Source: Physcomitrium patens (lineage: Eukaryota > Streptophyta > Bryopsida > Funariales > Funariaceae). From it: a stretch of DNA of 64,000 bases. Every line of letters begins with the position of its first letter. Within the stretch, counting starts at the first letter, position 1. The stretch is taken from contig NC_037257.1 in NCBI RefSeq assembly GCF_000002425.4, positions 11,284,627 to 11,348,626 of the forward strand, read 5' to 3'. The notes beneath the pieces are model-generated. The model did not search any database. It was not told the DNA's origin and saw only the letters and a program-made list of their open reading frames with translations. Shown here piece after piece: positions 39,866-52,575 of this stretch. A program made the translations under genes and the position numbers.

Positions 39866-42800
39866 TCTTGAGCAAATATCACAAGATTTTATAAAATCTT
39901 TGATTGCCTTCTATATTTGAGGCCACTAAAAATCAGTGGATATTAGCTCTAAAGTCTTATTGTATCCAAAACATCTTGCTATCAAAAAGTTGAAACAAGC
40001 TTGAAGAACACATAATTGAACTTCACTTTCTGAAACATACAAGCATCTTTTAAAATATAGAAGATTGTTTTTTAAATTCAAACTTAAAATTATTATGAGA
40101 TTTTAAATTTTTTTTTGTTAATATCATGAATAAGAAGATCAAAAGATATATTTGGTTGAACTTGCTTAATAAAAGTTGAATCAATAGTTAATATTGATTT
40201 CATTACTTGAAATTAAAGATGTTTTAATTTCAAAAGAATTATCCATTGTTGATTAAAAAAAATGACATTTCTTTCTTTCAATATAAGATAAGATCATCTA
40301 AAGATTGTATCTAATAAATATTGTTGGTTTTTTGTTTAATTCTTGAACTTGAATTCAAATCTTGATAAAAAAAAATACTCCAATAAACTTAGTAATGATT
40401 CAAATCAAGTGTTAATATAAAATACTTAAAGTTCTTGTGATTTATATATATAGTGAATGGATTAGAAGCATCTTCTAGATAATAGCATCATTCTTAAAAC
40501 AAATCCACAATTACAAGAAGTCTTTTATTGAAGAACTTGTAGTTTATCTTGGTTGTTGCATATTTTCTAAAAAATAAAGCTATTAGATAAAGTTTATCAT
40601 TCCTTCTTATTTATGAAAATATGACACCTAAATCAAATTTTCATAGATCTATTTTCATAAAAAATGGCTTAAAAAGGTCGACGTGATACAAAATTGATGT
40701 ACAAACAAAAGCTTTCTTTAAAGCTTCAAATGTTTCTTTTACTTCTTGATTCCATTGAAATTTGTCTTTGTAAGTCAAATATGTAAGTAGAGCTAAAATT
40801 TGAAAAAACTCCTTGATAAAGATTCAATAATAATTAGAAAATTCCAAAAAGCATTGAACATCTCTTATTATTTTTGAAATCTTTCAATCTATAATAGTTT
40901 GAATTTTTTTAAGATCTATTATAAGTCCATCATTTGAAATGATATATCTTAAAAAGTCAACTTAAGTAGTATAAAATATACACATTTTTGTCTTAACATA
41001 GAATCATGTATCTCTTAGTTTTTCTAATACATAATAAATATAAAACTTATGTTCTTTTGAGTTCTTAGAATAGATCAAGATGTCATCTAAATAAAAGTGA
41101 AGAAAATTTTCCAAAAATTCTTGAAAGATATTATTCATTGGATGTTGAAAAGCTTCTACTATATTTGTAAGTCCAAAAGGCATGATATTATATTCAAAAT
41201 ATCTATACTTGATTTGAAATGTAGTCTTCTATTCATCTCCTTCTTTAATGCATACTAGATTATATGCCCCTTATAGATCTATTTTTGTATAGATCTTAAC
41301 TTAATTCAATCGATTAAGAAGTCCAAATATTAAAGATAGCAAATACCTATTTTTTGATCATCATCTTGTTGAGTTTTTAATAATTGACATTCATTTGCAA
41401 TAATCTATCTTTATTCTTTACAAATATAATTGGAGCTCATGCTAGAGATTTGAAATGGCATATGAAGTTCTTAGTCAAATTTTCTTCAATATATTCTTTA
41501 AGTTTAGCTAACTCATTTTATGATAAATTATAAATTGGTCCAAATAATAATTGAATTCGTTTTTTAAAGTCAATTGAACAATCATAGGAACAATGTTTTG
41601 AAAAAGTAACTATATTATTTTTTTTAAATACATCTTAAAAATCTTAATATTGGTTAGAAATGCCATTTGAAGTCTTTTTATTATTAAAAATAAGTATGGC
41701 ATAAATGACATTAGGTGATCTTTTTTTTTACAGCATGTAAGAAAGCTCTTGTATCTAAAAATAAAAATTTAGTTGTACTAGACTTATGACTTTCTACTTA
41801 ATTAAGTACACTCTTAGTTATACTTTTAAAAAAATTAAGACTACAAAAAATCCAATCTATTCAAGGCTATATTTTTTAACTACAATAAATTTAAAATAAT
41901 TGAATTAAAAAGAAATCTAATAATATTAAATATCACAAAGCTACTATGACCATTAGTTAGTACTTTTAGAAGAAATATTTTATGAATAATGTCTCTACAG
42001 AATAACAAACGACCATCTATGACTTTTACATGAATGAATTTTGTTTCTTTACTAAAGGTATGTTATGTCTTTTAATAAATTCTTTATCTAAAAAATAAGG
42101 TGAAGATCCTAAATCTAACAAGGCAGAGGCTCTGTGATATTTAGGTCCTAAACAAACATCTATTATAAAATAAGAAAAGAATTTTGAGGAGAGAATAAGA
42201 CCTTTATTAGGTATTGTGCAAGGTTTTAACTATACTATCTCTATTGTAACTAGAAAAACTCGTTTTTTTAATATATTGTCTCTTTTGACACTTGTACTTT
42301 TTATTTTATGATTTTATTGCTTCTTTAAATAATATTAACTAGTGTGCTTTGATTTTCCATAATATAAATACAATCCTTCTTGACACCAACAAGTCTTTTT
42401 TTATTCAATAAGAAGTTTAAAATATAACGCATTAATTTATATATTCTCTACTTTTGAAAATATGTGTTGAAAAGAAATTTGTGTTGCCATTGAATTGTAA
42501 TAACATTGAGGCCTACTTATACAATCCTTATACCGAAATTCAAAAAAGTCAATTGTCATACTTTACAGCAAAATCAATTGTTTGATTCAATGTTTGAGGA
42601 TCAAATAAATTGAACATAAATATCTTTATTTTATATTATAATCCATAAAGAAATTGGCTAATAATTATAGCATTATTCCACTTAATATCAATCATAAGTT
42701 GTTTAAATTGTGAAACATATAATATTATAGATTGATTTTTTTATTACAAAATATGAATCTTGTTTGTTGCAACATAAATTGTATTATGTTTTCTATATAT

Positions 42801-43190
42801 AATTTGAAATTCTACTAAGAAAGATTTTAAATTATCTAATATTGAAATATTAACATTCAAAGAAAGATAAAAACTATAATAATGTAGAACCAAAAAATAG
42901 TGTTCCAATAAACTTGATTTGTGATCTTAGAGTTGAATAGCTTTACGATTGAAGTTCAATTGCTATTTGTACTTGATTGATGAATCTTCAAAATTTTGAT
43001 TTTATAGCATCAAACTTCTCAAGTAAGGCAATTCTTGATTTTCTAGCACTTTAATAATGTTCTATCATAAGAAAAGAGATATGATTTGGTGTAGATGTTG
43101 AAGCAACTCTAATAATCTATATATCTCTATTTTCTGTAATTTTTATTCTTTCTTATGATGCTAAATTAAATTGATGCACCACAAGCATTA

Positions 43191-43735
43191 TGTCAAGGAC
43201 ATGAATCTTGAAGAAAGAAATCCTCAATACATTGTTGTGACACTAAAAAGAACTAGAAAGTCACTCAAAGAATATATATTATTGAATTAGAATAGTTATT
43301 TTCAAAAATAAGAAGATTAGAAAGTCTATAAATAAGACTAAAGACTAGAAAGGCATTGAGAAGAGTGAAGAAGGCTTCACTCTTGCCTCCATATATACTC
43401 TTAACTAAGAACTATGTGACAATATCTTATAGGACCTCTAAAATGTATCGACTTTACAAGACACATATCTTAATTTGTAAGGTAATTTTTACATTTGTAT
43501 GCCACATAATTAGCTTATTCCACAAGCTATCAACACATGGTTAACTTGTTGACTAAGTTTCTAATCTATCAATTAACTATAAATACATGTAAAATCAAAG
43601 CAACATCTATAAAGTTTCTGAGAAGCTTTTCTAAAAGGTATTATGAAATTAATATATTTTTATGTACTTTTATTTATTTTTACTTAAACATATAGGTATT
43701 TATTGGAATACCTATGTATATCTATGAAATTGATC
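43191..43735 (-). repeat. Middle LTR shared by two decayed gypsy units
   Basis: It starts TGTCAAGGACATGAATCTTG and ends near TTGAT. It is followed directly by the 3' internal region of a second unit (GGGATGAATTCTACAAAG, matching GGGGCGAGTTCCACGAAAAG at 46776). On its left is the gag start of the first unit, so one LTR serves two internal regions in the same orientation. Confidence 0.7.
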
Positions 43736-44343
43736 TCTCTTTTAGGGATGAATTCTACAAAGAATGATTCTTATTCTTGAAGAAATCAAAGATGCGGAGA
43801 ATTGTATTTATCACAAATTTTAATCTTGGATTTCTTCAAAGATGGTTGATAGGTCTTCTCAATCATCAATAAAGCCTATTAATAGGAAAAAAGACCATCA
43901 TTTTATTTAATCATTGTTGAAACCTTTGTAACTCCTTTCAGATAAAATATTAAGAACACTGTTAAGAGTTGTTTCTACCTCTAATAAAATCACCAAACAT
44001 TGGGAGTTTCTTCTAAGGTTGTGATACCAAACACGTTGTATCTCATCATGTATTTGAAAAAAGACATGTCATTCTTGAGGATCTTCATCTTGATTTTGTC
44101 ATCTTGAAGGTTGTGCTAATTGTAATGTTTCATTTAACAAATCCGCAAACAAAAGCTCTTGAGTTGAATCTGCTGTTTATTGATTCTCCATCTCTTTAGC
44201 TTTATAAGTACATAAAAGCTACAAAGAAGGATAGAAGGTAGAGTATTATCTTCATTTAATCTTCTTTCTTTTATACCAAAGATTTTCTATTCTTTACCTT
44301 AATTTTGATAGATGTCATCCATGAAAAGCTTCAACTCTCTTTG

Positions 44344-44346
44344 TGT

Positions 44347-44395
<49 letters not shown>

Positions 44396-44920
44396 AACAA
44401 TAGTTACTTATATGATTTAGATAATAATAAGTAAAAGTAGGTCAATTTCATAATATCTTCTATATAAGCTTTTTAGAAGCTTAATAGATGTTATTTTGAC
44501 TTTATAGGTGTCTTTAATTGACTTTTTAGGTTAGAAACATGGTTACTAAGTTGGTCATGTGCTACTTATATTGGTAGCTTGAAGAACAAGCTAACTATGT
44601 GGCCCACACATAGAAAACTTATCTTGTAAATTAAAGCATGTGTGCTACAAAGTCAACACATATTAGAGGTCCTATAGAACATCGCCACGTAGCTTTTAGT
44701 TAAATAGTATATATAGAGGTAAAAGTGAAGCTCTCTTCACTCTTGTTAATTTCTTTCTTGCTTCTAGTTTAGATTTAAGAATCTCTAGTTTCCTTGTCAT
44801 TTGGCAATAATCATTCTAATTTTTTTTAATATACATATTATTTTATTTCTATTTTACCACTTTTCTTATGTTTTAGATTTTTCAAGTTTATGTATCTTCT
44901 TCTAATTCATGTCCTCGACA
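44344..44920 (+). repeat. 5' LTR of the middle-layer gypsy element
   Basis: It begins TGTCAC and ends GACA. It is longer than its 3' partner (577 against 550 bp) because of a (TA)n expansion at 44350-44389. The LTR is followed about 23 bp inside by TATTAGAGC (44944-44952), a possible primer-binding site relic. Confidence 0.85.
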
Positions 44921-46203
44921 AATTGACAAAAGTATACTTATAATATTAGAGCTTTGTCTTTTCTTGATTAAGATTGGATTATCTCTTTTTCTTGATAAGA
45001 CATAAGCATATGAGAAGTTGTGGATTACCCTCTTCTAAACTAATATTATTTTTAGTTTCTTCTTTGATTTTAGGTCCCCTCTTCTACTTATCTTGAGTAA
45101 TATTAGATATTTATTTTTTAAGTATTATCATAGTAGAGCTTCTTCAAATGAAGAGTGCGATAGCACAAATATAAGAGTAATTGAGAGAATTAATACTTTC
45201 GATGTATCAACTTAATTTACCACCATAAGGAGCAAAAAGAATGGAAAGAAGTGAAGGCATAGATATGATTGAAGCTATTTCAATATCTACACCCAATCAT
45301 GGCCCTTCTCCTATAGTAGAATATTCTTTCAGTACTAGAAAACTAAGAATTTTCATGCCTAAAAAGTTTGATGGCATAAGATTCAAATTTTGAGCATTTA
45401 TCAATTAAGTACAATTTTTAATTGAACTTCAATCCCAAAGCTATTCAACTCTAAAATCACAAGTTAGATTCATTAGTACACTTCTTTCAAATTCATCATT
45501 ATCGAGGTTTTTATCATTTTTTGAATGAAAGATCCAATATTGGATAATTTGGAGGCTTTTTTAGTAGAGTTTTGATCCATGTATGGAGGACATGATGCAA
45601 CTTATTTTGCAACCAAAAAATTCATATTTTACGATAAGGCAATCAATCCATAATATTATATGCTTTATAATTTTGAAAACTTACAACTGATATTAAATGG
45701 AATGATGCTATATTGATTAGCTAATTTTTCTATGGATTACAATATGAGGTAAAAAAAATTGATGCTTAACTTACTTGATCTTCAAAAATTGAGTCAAGCA
45801 ATTGACTTTGTTGTAAAGTGTGACAATCGACTTTTTGAATTTTGATCTGACAGTCAAAAAAGTGGGCATCAACATTACTATAATTCAATGGCAACACCAA
45901 TGCCTCCTCAATACATACATTCAGAAGTAAAGGATATGCAAATTGATGCGGTATGTTTCAAACTTCTTATTAAGTAAGAAAAGACTTATTGATGTGAGGA
46001 AGGATTCTGCTTATATTGTGGAGAACCTAAGCATACTACTCAACATTATTCAAAGAAGTGACACAATTATAAAATGATGAATATAAATGTCAAAAAAAAT
46101 AATATATTGAAAAATGAATTTGTCTAGCTACAATAGAGATTGTGTGGTTGGAACCTTATAAAATACTTAATAAAGATCTTATTCTCTCTTCAAAACCATC
46201 TAC

Positions 46204-46754
46204 TGTCAAGGACAAGAACTCGATAAAAAAACAATTCAAACAAGTGAGCCTTCACTCAAAGAGAGGTAACAAAATATATATAAACAAGTATATATATTGA
46301 AAGAAAAACTGGAATGGCTATTGCCAAAAGACAAGAAAACTAGAGACCCTTGAAACTAGACTAGAAGCAAGAAAGGAATTGACAAGAGTGAAGAAGCCTT
46401 CATTCTTGTCTCTATATATACTATCTAACTAGGGGCTACATGGCGACGTTCTATAGGACCTCCAATATGTGTTGACTTTGTAGAACACATGCCTTGACTT
46501 ACAAGGGAAGTTTTTCTACGTGTGGGCCACATAGTTAGCTTGATCTTCAAGCTAACAACATGTATGGCACATGGCCAACTTGTTGACCACGTTTCTAATC
46601 CAAAAAGTCAATTAAAGACACCTATGAAGTCAAAGCAGCATCTATAAAGCTTCTAGGAAGCTTTCATATTAAATACTATAGAATTAATTTACTTTTACTT
46701 ACTTCTACATATTTCTATATATAATTACTAGCTTACATGATTATGTCCGTGACA
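46204..46754 (-). repeat. 3' LTR of the youngest gypsy element
   Basis: 551 bp, bordered on the left by the target duplication TCTAC and on the right by the polypurine tract. It carries the transcribed-end sequences of the family but no promoter motif was assigned. Confidence 0.92.
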
Positions 46755-47312
46755 TTACCTTCCCTTTTAGGGGCGAGTTCCACGAAAAGCGGTCATCATA
46801 TGTCGAAGAAATCTATGATGCGACGAATTGTATTCGCCACAAACTCTGATCTTTGTTCTCTTCGAAGATGATTGAAAGGGCCTCTCGACCATCGGTAGTG
46901 TCCCATACCAGGGCGGGAAGACCACCCAGTTATTTGATCATTGTTGAGGCCTTCGTAACTTCCTTCGAATAGAATATTTGAAACACCATCAGGAGTTGTT
47001 CCTACCTCTAGCACAATCACCAAACATCGGGAGTCCCTTCTCAAATCATGATACCAAACGCGTTGTATCTCGCCATCTATTCGAGGAAGAACATGTCGTT
47101 CTTGAAGATCTTCATCTCGATTGCGTCATCTTGAAGGTTGTGACAATCATAATGTCTCGTCCGACATGTCAGCAAATGAAGGCTCTTCAGTCGAATCCGC
47201 TGGTTGTTGGTTCTCCATCTCCTGAGCATCACTACTACAAAGAAGCTACAAACAAGAATTGAAAATAGAATGTTATCTTGCCTAGATGTTGTTTCTTTTA
47301 TAAAAAAGGTTT
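46755..47312 (-). other. 3' untranslated internal region of the youngest gypsy element
   Basis: About 560 bp lie between the chromodomain end and the polypurine tract. Short open frames occur on both strands (46796-47044, 47077-47394) but show no domain. The same region exists in the other copies (for example 43736-44338 and 56000-56533), so it belongs to the element. Confidence 0.65.
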
Positions 47313-50300
47313 TCATCTTGATTTTGATGGATGTCGTCGATGAAAAGCCTCTACTGCCTTTGCTGCATTTGCAAGATTCTTTATCGGCTCCCATGTGCGT
47401 TCACTAATACCATATCCGCCCCAATGGACAAGATATTCTAATTTATTTCGGCATCGCCTTGAATCTAAGACTTCTTCTACTTCAAACTCTTCATTATTGT
47501 CCACTTCTATAGGAGGAGGTGGAATTTGTCGTCTTCTTGGTATGTCCACTATCTTGTATGGTTCAAGAAGAGATATGTGGAATATTGGATGGATTTTCAT
47601 TGACTCCGGTAGATGTAAACGATATGCAACTGGATTGATTTGTGCAGAAATAGAAAATGGTCCCAGCCTTCGATAGTCCAACTTATCACAAGGACAAGTG
47701 GTCTTGATATTGCGACGAAGTAGCCATATCTTATCACCCAAGACGAATGATGGTTGTTTCTTTCGATAGACATCCGCATTGATCTTTTGTTGTTCTTGAG
47801 CCTCTTTTAACTGTGCCTTCATCGTTGCATGTAGCTCTGATAAATGAATTGCCAAATGTTTCGCAGCATGATTATCAACTTTTGAAAAGTCAAAAGTATC
47901 AAGTCGTGGATGATAACCATAATTAGCAAAGAAAGGTGTTTGTTTTATAGAAGAATGTACTGTGTTATTGTAAGCAAACTCTGCCAATGGCAAAAGTGTT
48001 GTCTAATGATCTTGTTAGTAATTAATGGTACATCTTAAATATTACTCCAAAACTTGATTAATACGCTCCATTTGTCCATCAGTTTGACGATGGAATGTCG
48101 AAGATAGTTTTATATCCACTTTAAGAATCTTGAAAAGAGACCGCCAAAATCTTCATACAAATTGAGTTCCCCTATCTGATATAATATCCTTGGGTAATCC
48201 ATGATAGCGATAGATATTGTCAAGAAAGAGCTTAGCAGTTTCTTCACCTGTGATAGATTTTGTACATGGTACAAAATATGTCATCTTGGTAAAACGATCT
48301 ACTATCACGAATATAGATTCATAAGAACTTGAGATTGGAAGATCCGTGATGAAGTCCATAGAAACAAAAGACCATGGTTGTTTTGGATTGAGTAATGGTT
48401 GAAGAAGTCCAAAAGGTCGATGACGAGGAGTTTTCGATCTTAAGCAAACATCACATGATTGTACAAAATCTTTAACTGCCTTTCACATTTGAGGCCACCA
48501 AAAATCCCTAGATATCAGCTCCAAAGTCTTATTATATCCAAAATGTCCTGCTGTTGGAAAGTCGTGACAAGCTTGAAGAACACGTAAACGTGCTTCTCCT
48601 TTTGGAACATATAGGCGTCCTTCAAAATAGAGTAGGTTGTTCTTGAATTCAAATTTAGAGAGATCATGAGATTTAGAAGAATTATTCTTGATATCATGAA
48701 CAAGAGGGTCTGAAGACATACTTAACTGGACTTACTTAAGAAAAGTTAAATCAACAGTCAATGTTGATTTTATTGCTCGAAGATGAAATTGCTCCAGCTT
48801 CAAGAGAACCATTCTTTGTTGCTCAAAAGCTGCATCTCCTTCTTTTGGTGCAAGATAAAAACGCCTAGACAAGGCATCGAATAAACCTTGTTGTTTTCCT
48901 GGCCGATAAGTGATGATAAACTCGAATCTTGATAAAGACATGCTCCAACGAGCTTGGCGATGATTTAATACGCATGCTAACATAAAATATTCGAGGTTCT
49001 TGTGATCCATATATACGGTGATTGGACTGGAAGTGCCTTCTAGATAATGACGCCATTCTTGAAAAGAATCCACAATTGCAAGAAGTTCTTTGTCGTGGAT
49101 CTCATAATTGATTTCTGCTGCTGAGAATTTTCTTGAATGAAAAGCTACTCGATGAAGTTTGTCATCTCTTCCCATTTGTGATAAAACCGCACCCAGAGCA
49201 AAGTCCGATGCATCTATTTCCATAAAGAATGCTTTGGAAAAATCAACACAATAGAAGATTGGTGCAGAAACAAACGCTATCTTCGAAGATTCAAAAGCAA
49301 CTTCCGCTTCTTGATTCTATTGGAGTTTGTCTTTATAAGTCAAACGTATAAGTGGAGCTGTAACTCGAGAGAAGTCTCTGATGAAGATTCGATAGTAGTT
49401 GGCAAATCCCAAAAATTATTGGACATCTCTTACCGTTTTTGGGATCTTCCAGTCTATAATAGTTTGAACTTTCTTAGGATCCATCATAAGCCCATCATTT
49501 GAAATGATGTAACTTAAGAAATCGACTTGAGTAGTGTGGAACACATACTTTTCTATCTTGGCATAGAGTCCTACATCTCTTAATTTTTGTAACACACGAC
49601 GAACATGAAGTTCATGTTCTTCTAGATTCTTAGAATACATCAAGATGTCGTCTAGATAACATACCACAAAACCGTCCAAAAATTCTCGAAAAACATCATT
49701 CATTAGATGTTGAAAAGCTGCAGGTGCATTTGTAAGTCCAAAAGGCATGACGTTGTATTCAAAATATCCATACCTAGTTCGAAACGCAGTCTTCCATTCA
49801 TCTCATTCTTTGATGCGTACTAGATTGTATGCTCCCCAAAGATCTATTTTTGTATAGATCTTAGCTTGATTCAGCTGATCAAGAAGTCTAGATATTAAAG
49901 TTAGTGGATACCTGTTCTTGATGGTAATCTTGTTGAGTCCTCGATAATCAACACACATCCGTAATGATCCATCTTTTTTCTTCACAAATAGAATTGGAGC
50001 TCCTGCCGGAGATTTAGAATGGCATATGAAATTCTTGGCTAGATTTTCTTCAATATACTCCTTGAGTTCAGCCAACTCATTTTGTGATAAACTGTAGATT
50101 GGTCGGAAATGGCGGTTGTGCTCCTTCTTGAAGGTCAATTGAGCAATCATAGGGACGATGTTCCGGGAGTGTATCTACATTCTTTTTTTCAAATACATCT
50201 TGAAATTCTTGATATTGGCTTGGAATGCCACTTGAAGTCTTTTCACCAGTAGAAATGGGTGTGACATAAATAATATATGGTGATTCTTTCCTAGCAACAT

Positions 50301-50700
50301 GCAAGAAAGCTTTTGCACCTATAAATACGGATTTAATTGAACTGGACTTATGACTCTCTACTTGATTAACTACATTGTTAGTTATACTTTTAGAGAAAGT
50401 AAGAATTTGGGAAATCCAATCTATTTGAGGGTTGTATTTTTCTAACCACGATAAACCTAAAATGACTGGATTAGATGGAGATCTAATGATATTAAATACT
50501 ACAAAACTATTATGACCATTGATTATTACTTCTATAGGAAGGGTTTCATGAGTAATATCTCTAAAAGACAATGGACGACCATCTATGACTTCTACATGAA
50601 CAGGTTTAGTTTTCTTTACTAAAGATATGCTATGTCTTTTAGTAAATTTTTCATCTAAAAAATACGCTAAGGCTCCTGAATGTAAGGCAGAGGCTTTGTA
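47313..50700 (-). pseudogene. pol of the youngest gypsy element: protease, RT, RNase H, integrase, chromodomain
   Basis: In coding order: the protease near 50660-50690 has HSGA where the catalytic DSGA is expected (CAT at 50680-50682). Reverse transcriptase spans about 49416-50150 with [18 protein letters not shown] and the catalytic YLDD in VVCYLDDILMYS, split by a TGA at 49803-49805. RNase H (48732-49223) has MEIDASDFALGAVL and NYEIHDKELLAI. The integrase zinc-binding part (48483-48719) has HDFPTAGHFGYNKT, and its core (48153-48359) has MDFITDLP and SDRGTQF with two of the three acidic residues. A chromodomain (about 47320-47480) has EFEVEEVLDSR, YLVHWGGYG and TWEP. At least four stops interrupt the frame, so it is not functional as a whole. 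Confidence 0.9.
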
Positions 50701-50884
50701 ATGTTTAGGTCCTAAAATAACATTTAATGTAAAACAAGGAGAGGGCTCTGAGGAGAGAATAGGATCTTTATTAGATGTTGTCCAAGGTTCCAGCCAGACG
50801 ATCCCTATTGTAGCTGGACAAACTCGTTTTCTGACATATTATCTTCTTTCACAGTCATACTTCTCATTTTGTGATTGCGTCATT

Positions 50885-51812
50885 TCTTTGGACAATGTTG
50901 AGCAGTGTGCTTTGATTCTCCACAATATAAACATAATCCTTCTTGACAATGACGAGTCTTTACTTGCTCAACAAGAGATTTGAAATGTACTACATCAATT
51001 TACATATCCTCTACTTCGGAATGTATGTGTTGAAGAGGTGTTGGTGTTGCCATTGAATTATAGTAACATTGAGGTCCACTTGTACGGTTCTCAGATCGGA
51101 ATTCAAAAAGGTGATTGTTGCACTTCACAGCAAAGTCAATTGGTTGACTCAATGTTTGAGGATCAAGTAAGTTGAGCATTAATTTTTTTACCTCATATTG
51201 TAATCCGTAGAGAAATTGGCTAATAAGTGCAGCATCATCCCATTTGATATCAATTGCAAGTTGTTGAAATTATGAAGCATATAACGTTACTGATCGATTG
51301 TCTTGTCGTAAAATATGGATCTTATTGGTTGCAACATGAATTGCATCATGTTCTCTATACATGGATCGAAACTCTACCAAAAAAACCTCTAAATTATCCA
51401 ATATTGGATCTCTTCATTCAAGAAAAGATAAAAACCACGATAGTGCTGAACCTGAAAGAAGCATACTAATGAATCTAACTTGCAATCTTGGAGTTGGATA
51501 GCTTTGGGGTTGAAGTTCAATCACAAGTTGCACTTGATTGATAAATCCTCGAAACTTAGATCTGGTGCCATCAAACTTTTCAGATAGTGCAATTCTTGGT
51601 TCTCTAACATTTGAAGGGCATTCCATCATAGGAGAAAGGACATAGTTTGGTGCAGATGTTGAAGCAGCTCCAACTATTTCTATATCTTTACTTCCTGCCA
51701 ATCTTGTTGCTTCTTGTGGTAGTAAATTGAGTTGATGCATCGCAAACATTAATTCCTTCAATTACTCTTGTATTTGTGCCATTGCTTTCTTCATTTCAAT
51801 AAGTTCTGCCAT
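50885..51812 (-). pseudogene. gag of the youngest gypsy element, with in-frame stops
   Basis: Gag would form the cytoplasmic particle. It starts at ATG 51812 (MAELIEMKKAMAQIQE) and meets a TAA at 51762-51764, most simply a former CAA. The longest open part (51414-51761) has LSEKFDGTRSKFRGF and MLLSGSALSWF, typical of gag, before a TGA near 51414. Near the end is a CCHC zinc knuckle, CLYCGESKHTAQHC (about 50895-50940), with correct CX2CX4HX4C spacing. The stops make the gene inactive. Confidence 0.85.
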
Positions 51813-52024
51813 GATAACACTTAGAAGAGAGAAGATGTGTAATATTGCTCAAGACAAATAGAAGAGAGGACTTGAGAACAAAGATAATATTAAAGACAAT
51901 ATCATTTTAGAAAAGGGTAATCCGCAACTTCTAATATGCTTATATCTTATCAAAAAAAAAAGGTAATCCACTCTTAATCAAGATTAGACAAAGCTCTAAT
52001 ATTGTAGGTGTACTCTTGTCAATC

Positions 52025-52575
52025 TATCAAGGACAAGAACTCGATGAAAAAACAATTCAAACAAGTGAGCCTTCACTCAAAGCGAGGTAACAAAATATAT
52101 ATAAATAAGTATATATATTGAAAGAAAAACTGGAATGGCTATTGCCAAAAGACAAGAAAACTAGAGACCCTTGAAACTACACTAGAAGCAAGAAAGGAGT
52201 TGACAAGAGTGAAGAAGCCTTCATTCTTATCTCTATATATACTATCTAACTAGGGGCTACGTGGCGACGTTCTATAGGACCTTCAATATGTGTTGACTTT
52301 GTAGAACACATGCCTTGACTTACAAGGGAAGTTTTTCTACGTGTGGGCCACATAGTTAGCTTGATCTTTAAGCTAACAACATGTGTCTCACATGGCCAAC
52401 TTGTTGACCACGTTTTCAATCCCCAAAGTCAGTTAAAGACACCTATGAAGTCAAAGCAGCGTCTATAAAGCTTCTAGGAAGCTTTCATATTAAATACTAT
52501 AGAATTAATTTACTTTTACTTACTTCTACCTATTTGTATATATAATTACTAGCATACATGATTATGTCTGTGATA
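52025..52575 (-). repeat. 5' LTR of the youngest gypsy element
   Basis: 551 bp, bordered on the right by TCTAC. Inside the element, TATTAGAGC (minus strand, about 51993-52001) lies about 23 bp from the LTR edge and resembles the end of an initiator-tRNA-Met binding site (ATCAGAGC). Confidence 0.92.

Larger units (their letters stand above)
37602..43735 (-). mobile_element. Decayed Ty3/gypsy element, left unit of a tandem pair sharing the LTR at 43191-43735
   Basis: The copy reads leftward. LTRs lie at 37602-38137 and 43191-43735. Next to the left LTR is a remnant polypurine tract (38138-38155 on the plus strand reads as pyrimidines). Chromodomain and integrase match about 38760-39760, RNase H about 40150-40660, reverse transcriptase about 40850-41560, protease about 41700-42160 and gag about 42350-43190. 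Domains were placed by alignment by eye with the element at 46204-52575. Many C to T and G to A changes and stops leave no working gene. The leader between the gag start (about 43190) and the LTR is missing, so about 290 bp were lost. A poly(T) run of 37 lies at 39826-39862. Confidence 0.75.
46204..52575 (-). mobile_element. Ty3/gypsy chromodomain retrotransposon, youngest layer (TSD TCTAC)
   Basis: This is a full-length 6372-bp element reading leftward, with two 551-bp LTRs (52025-52575 is 5', 46204-46754 is 3') that differ at only about 20 positions by eye. They start TGTCAC and end TTGACA on the coding strand (TGATA/TATCA variants in the 5' copy). The flanks carry a perfect target duplication TCTAC (46199-46203 and 52576-52580). 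The target is the gag-protease region of the plus-strand element around it; joining the flanks restores the order seen in other copies. Domain order is gag, protease, reverse transcriptase, RNase H, integrase, chromodomain, which defines a chromovirus. The polypurine tract AAAAGGGAAGGTAA lies beside the 3' LTR (46755-46768, minus). Several stops and a changed protease site show it is non-autonomous now. Confidence 0.95.

Noticed and set aside
46978..47262. Plus-strand open frame of 94 codons in the 3' internal region of the young retrotransposon
   Set aside because: It lies antisense to the element and matches no domain. The same region in other copies has no open frame.
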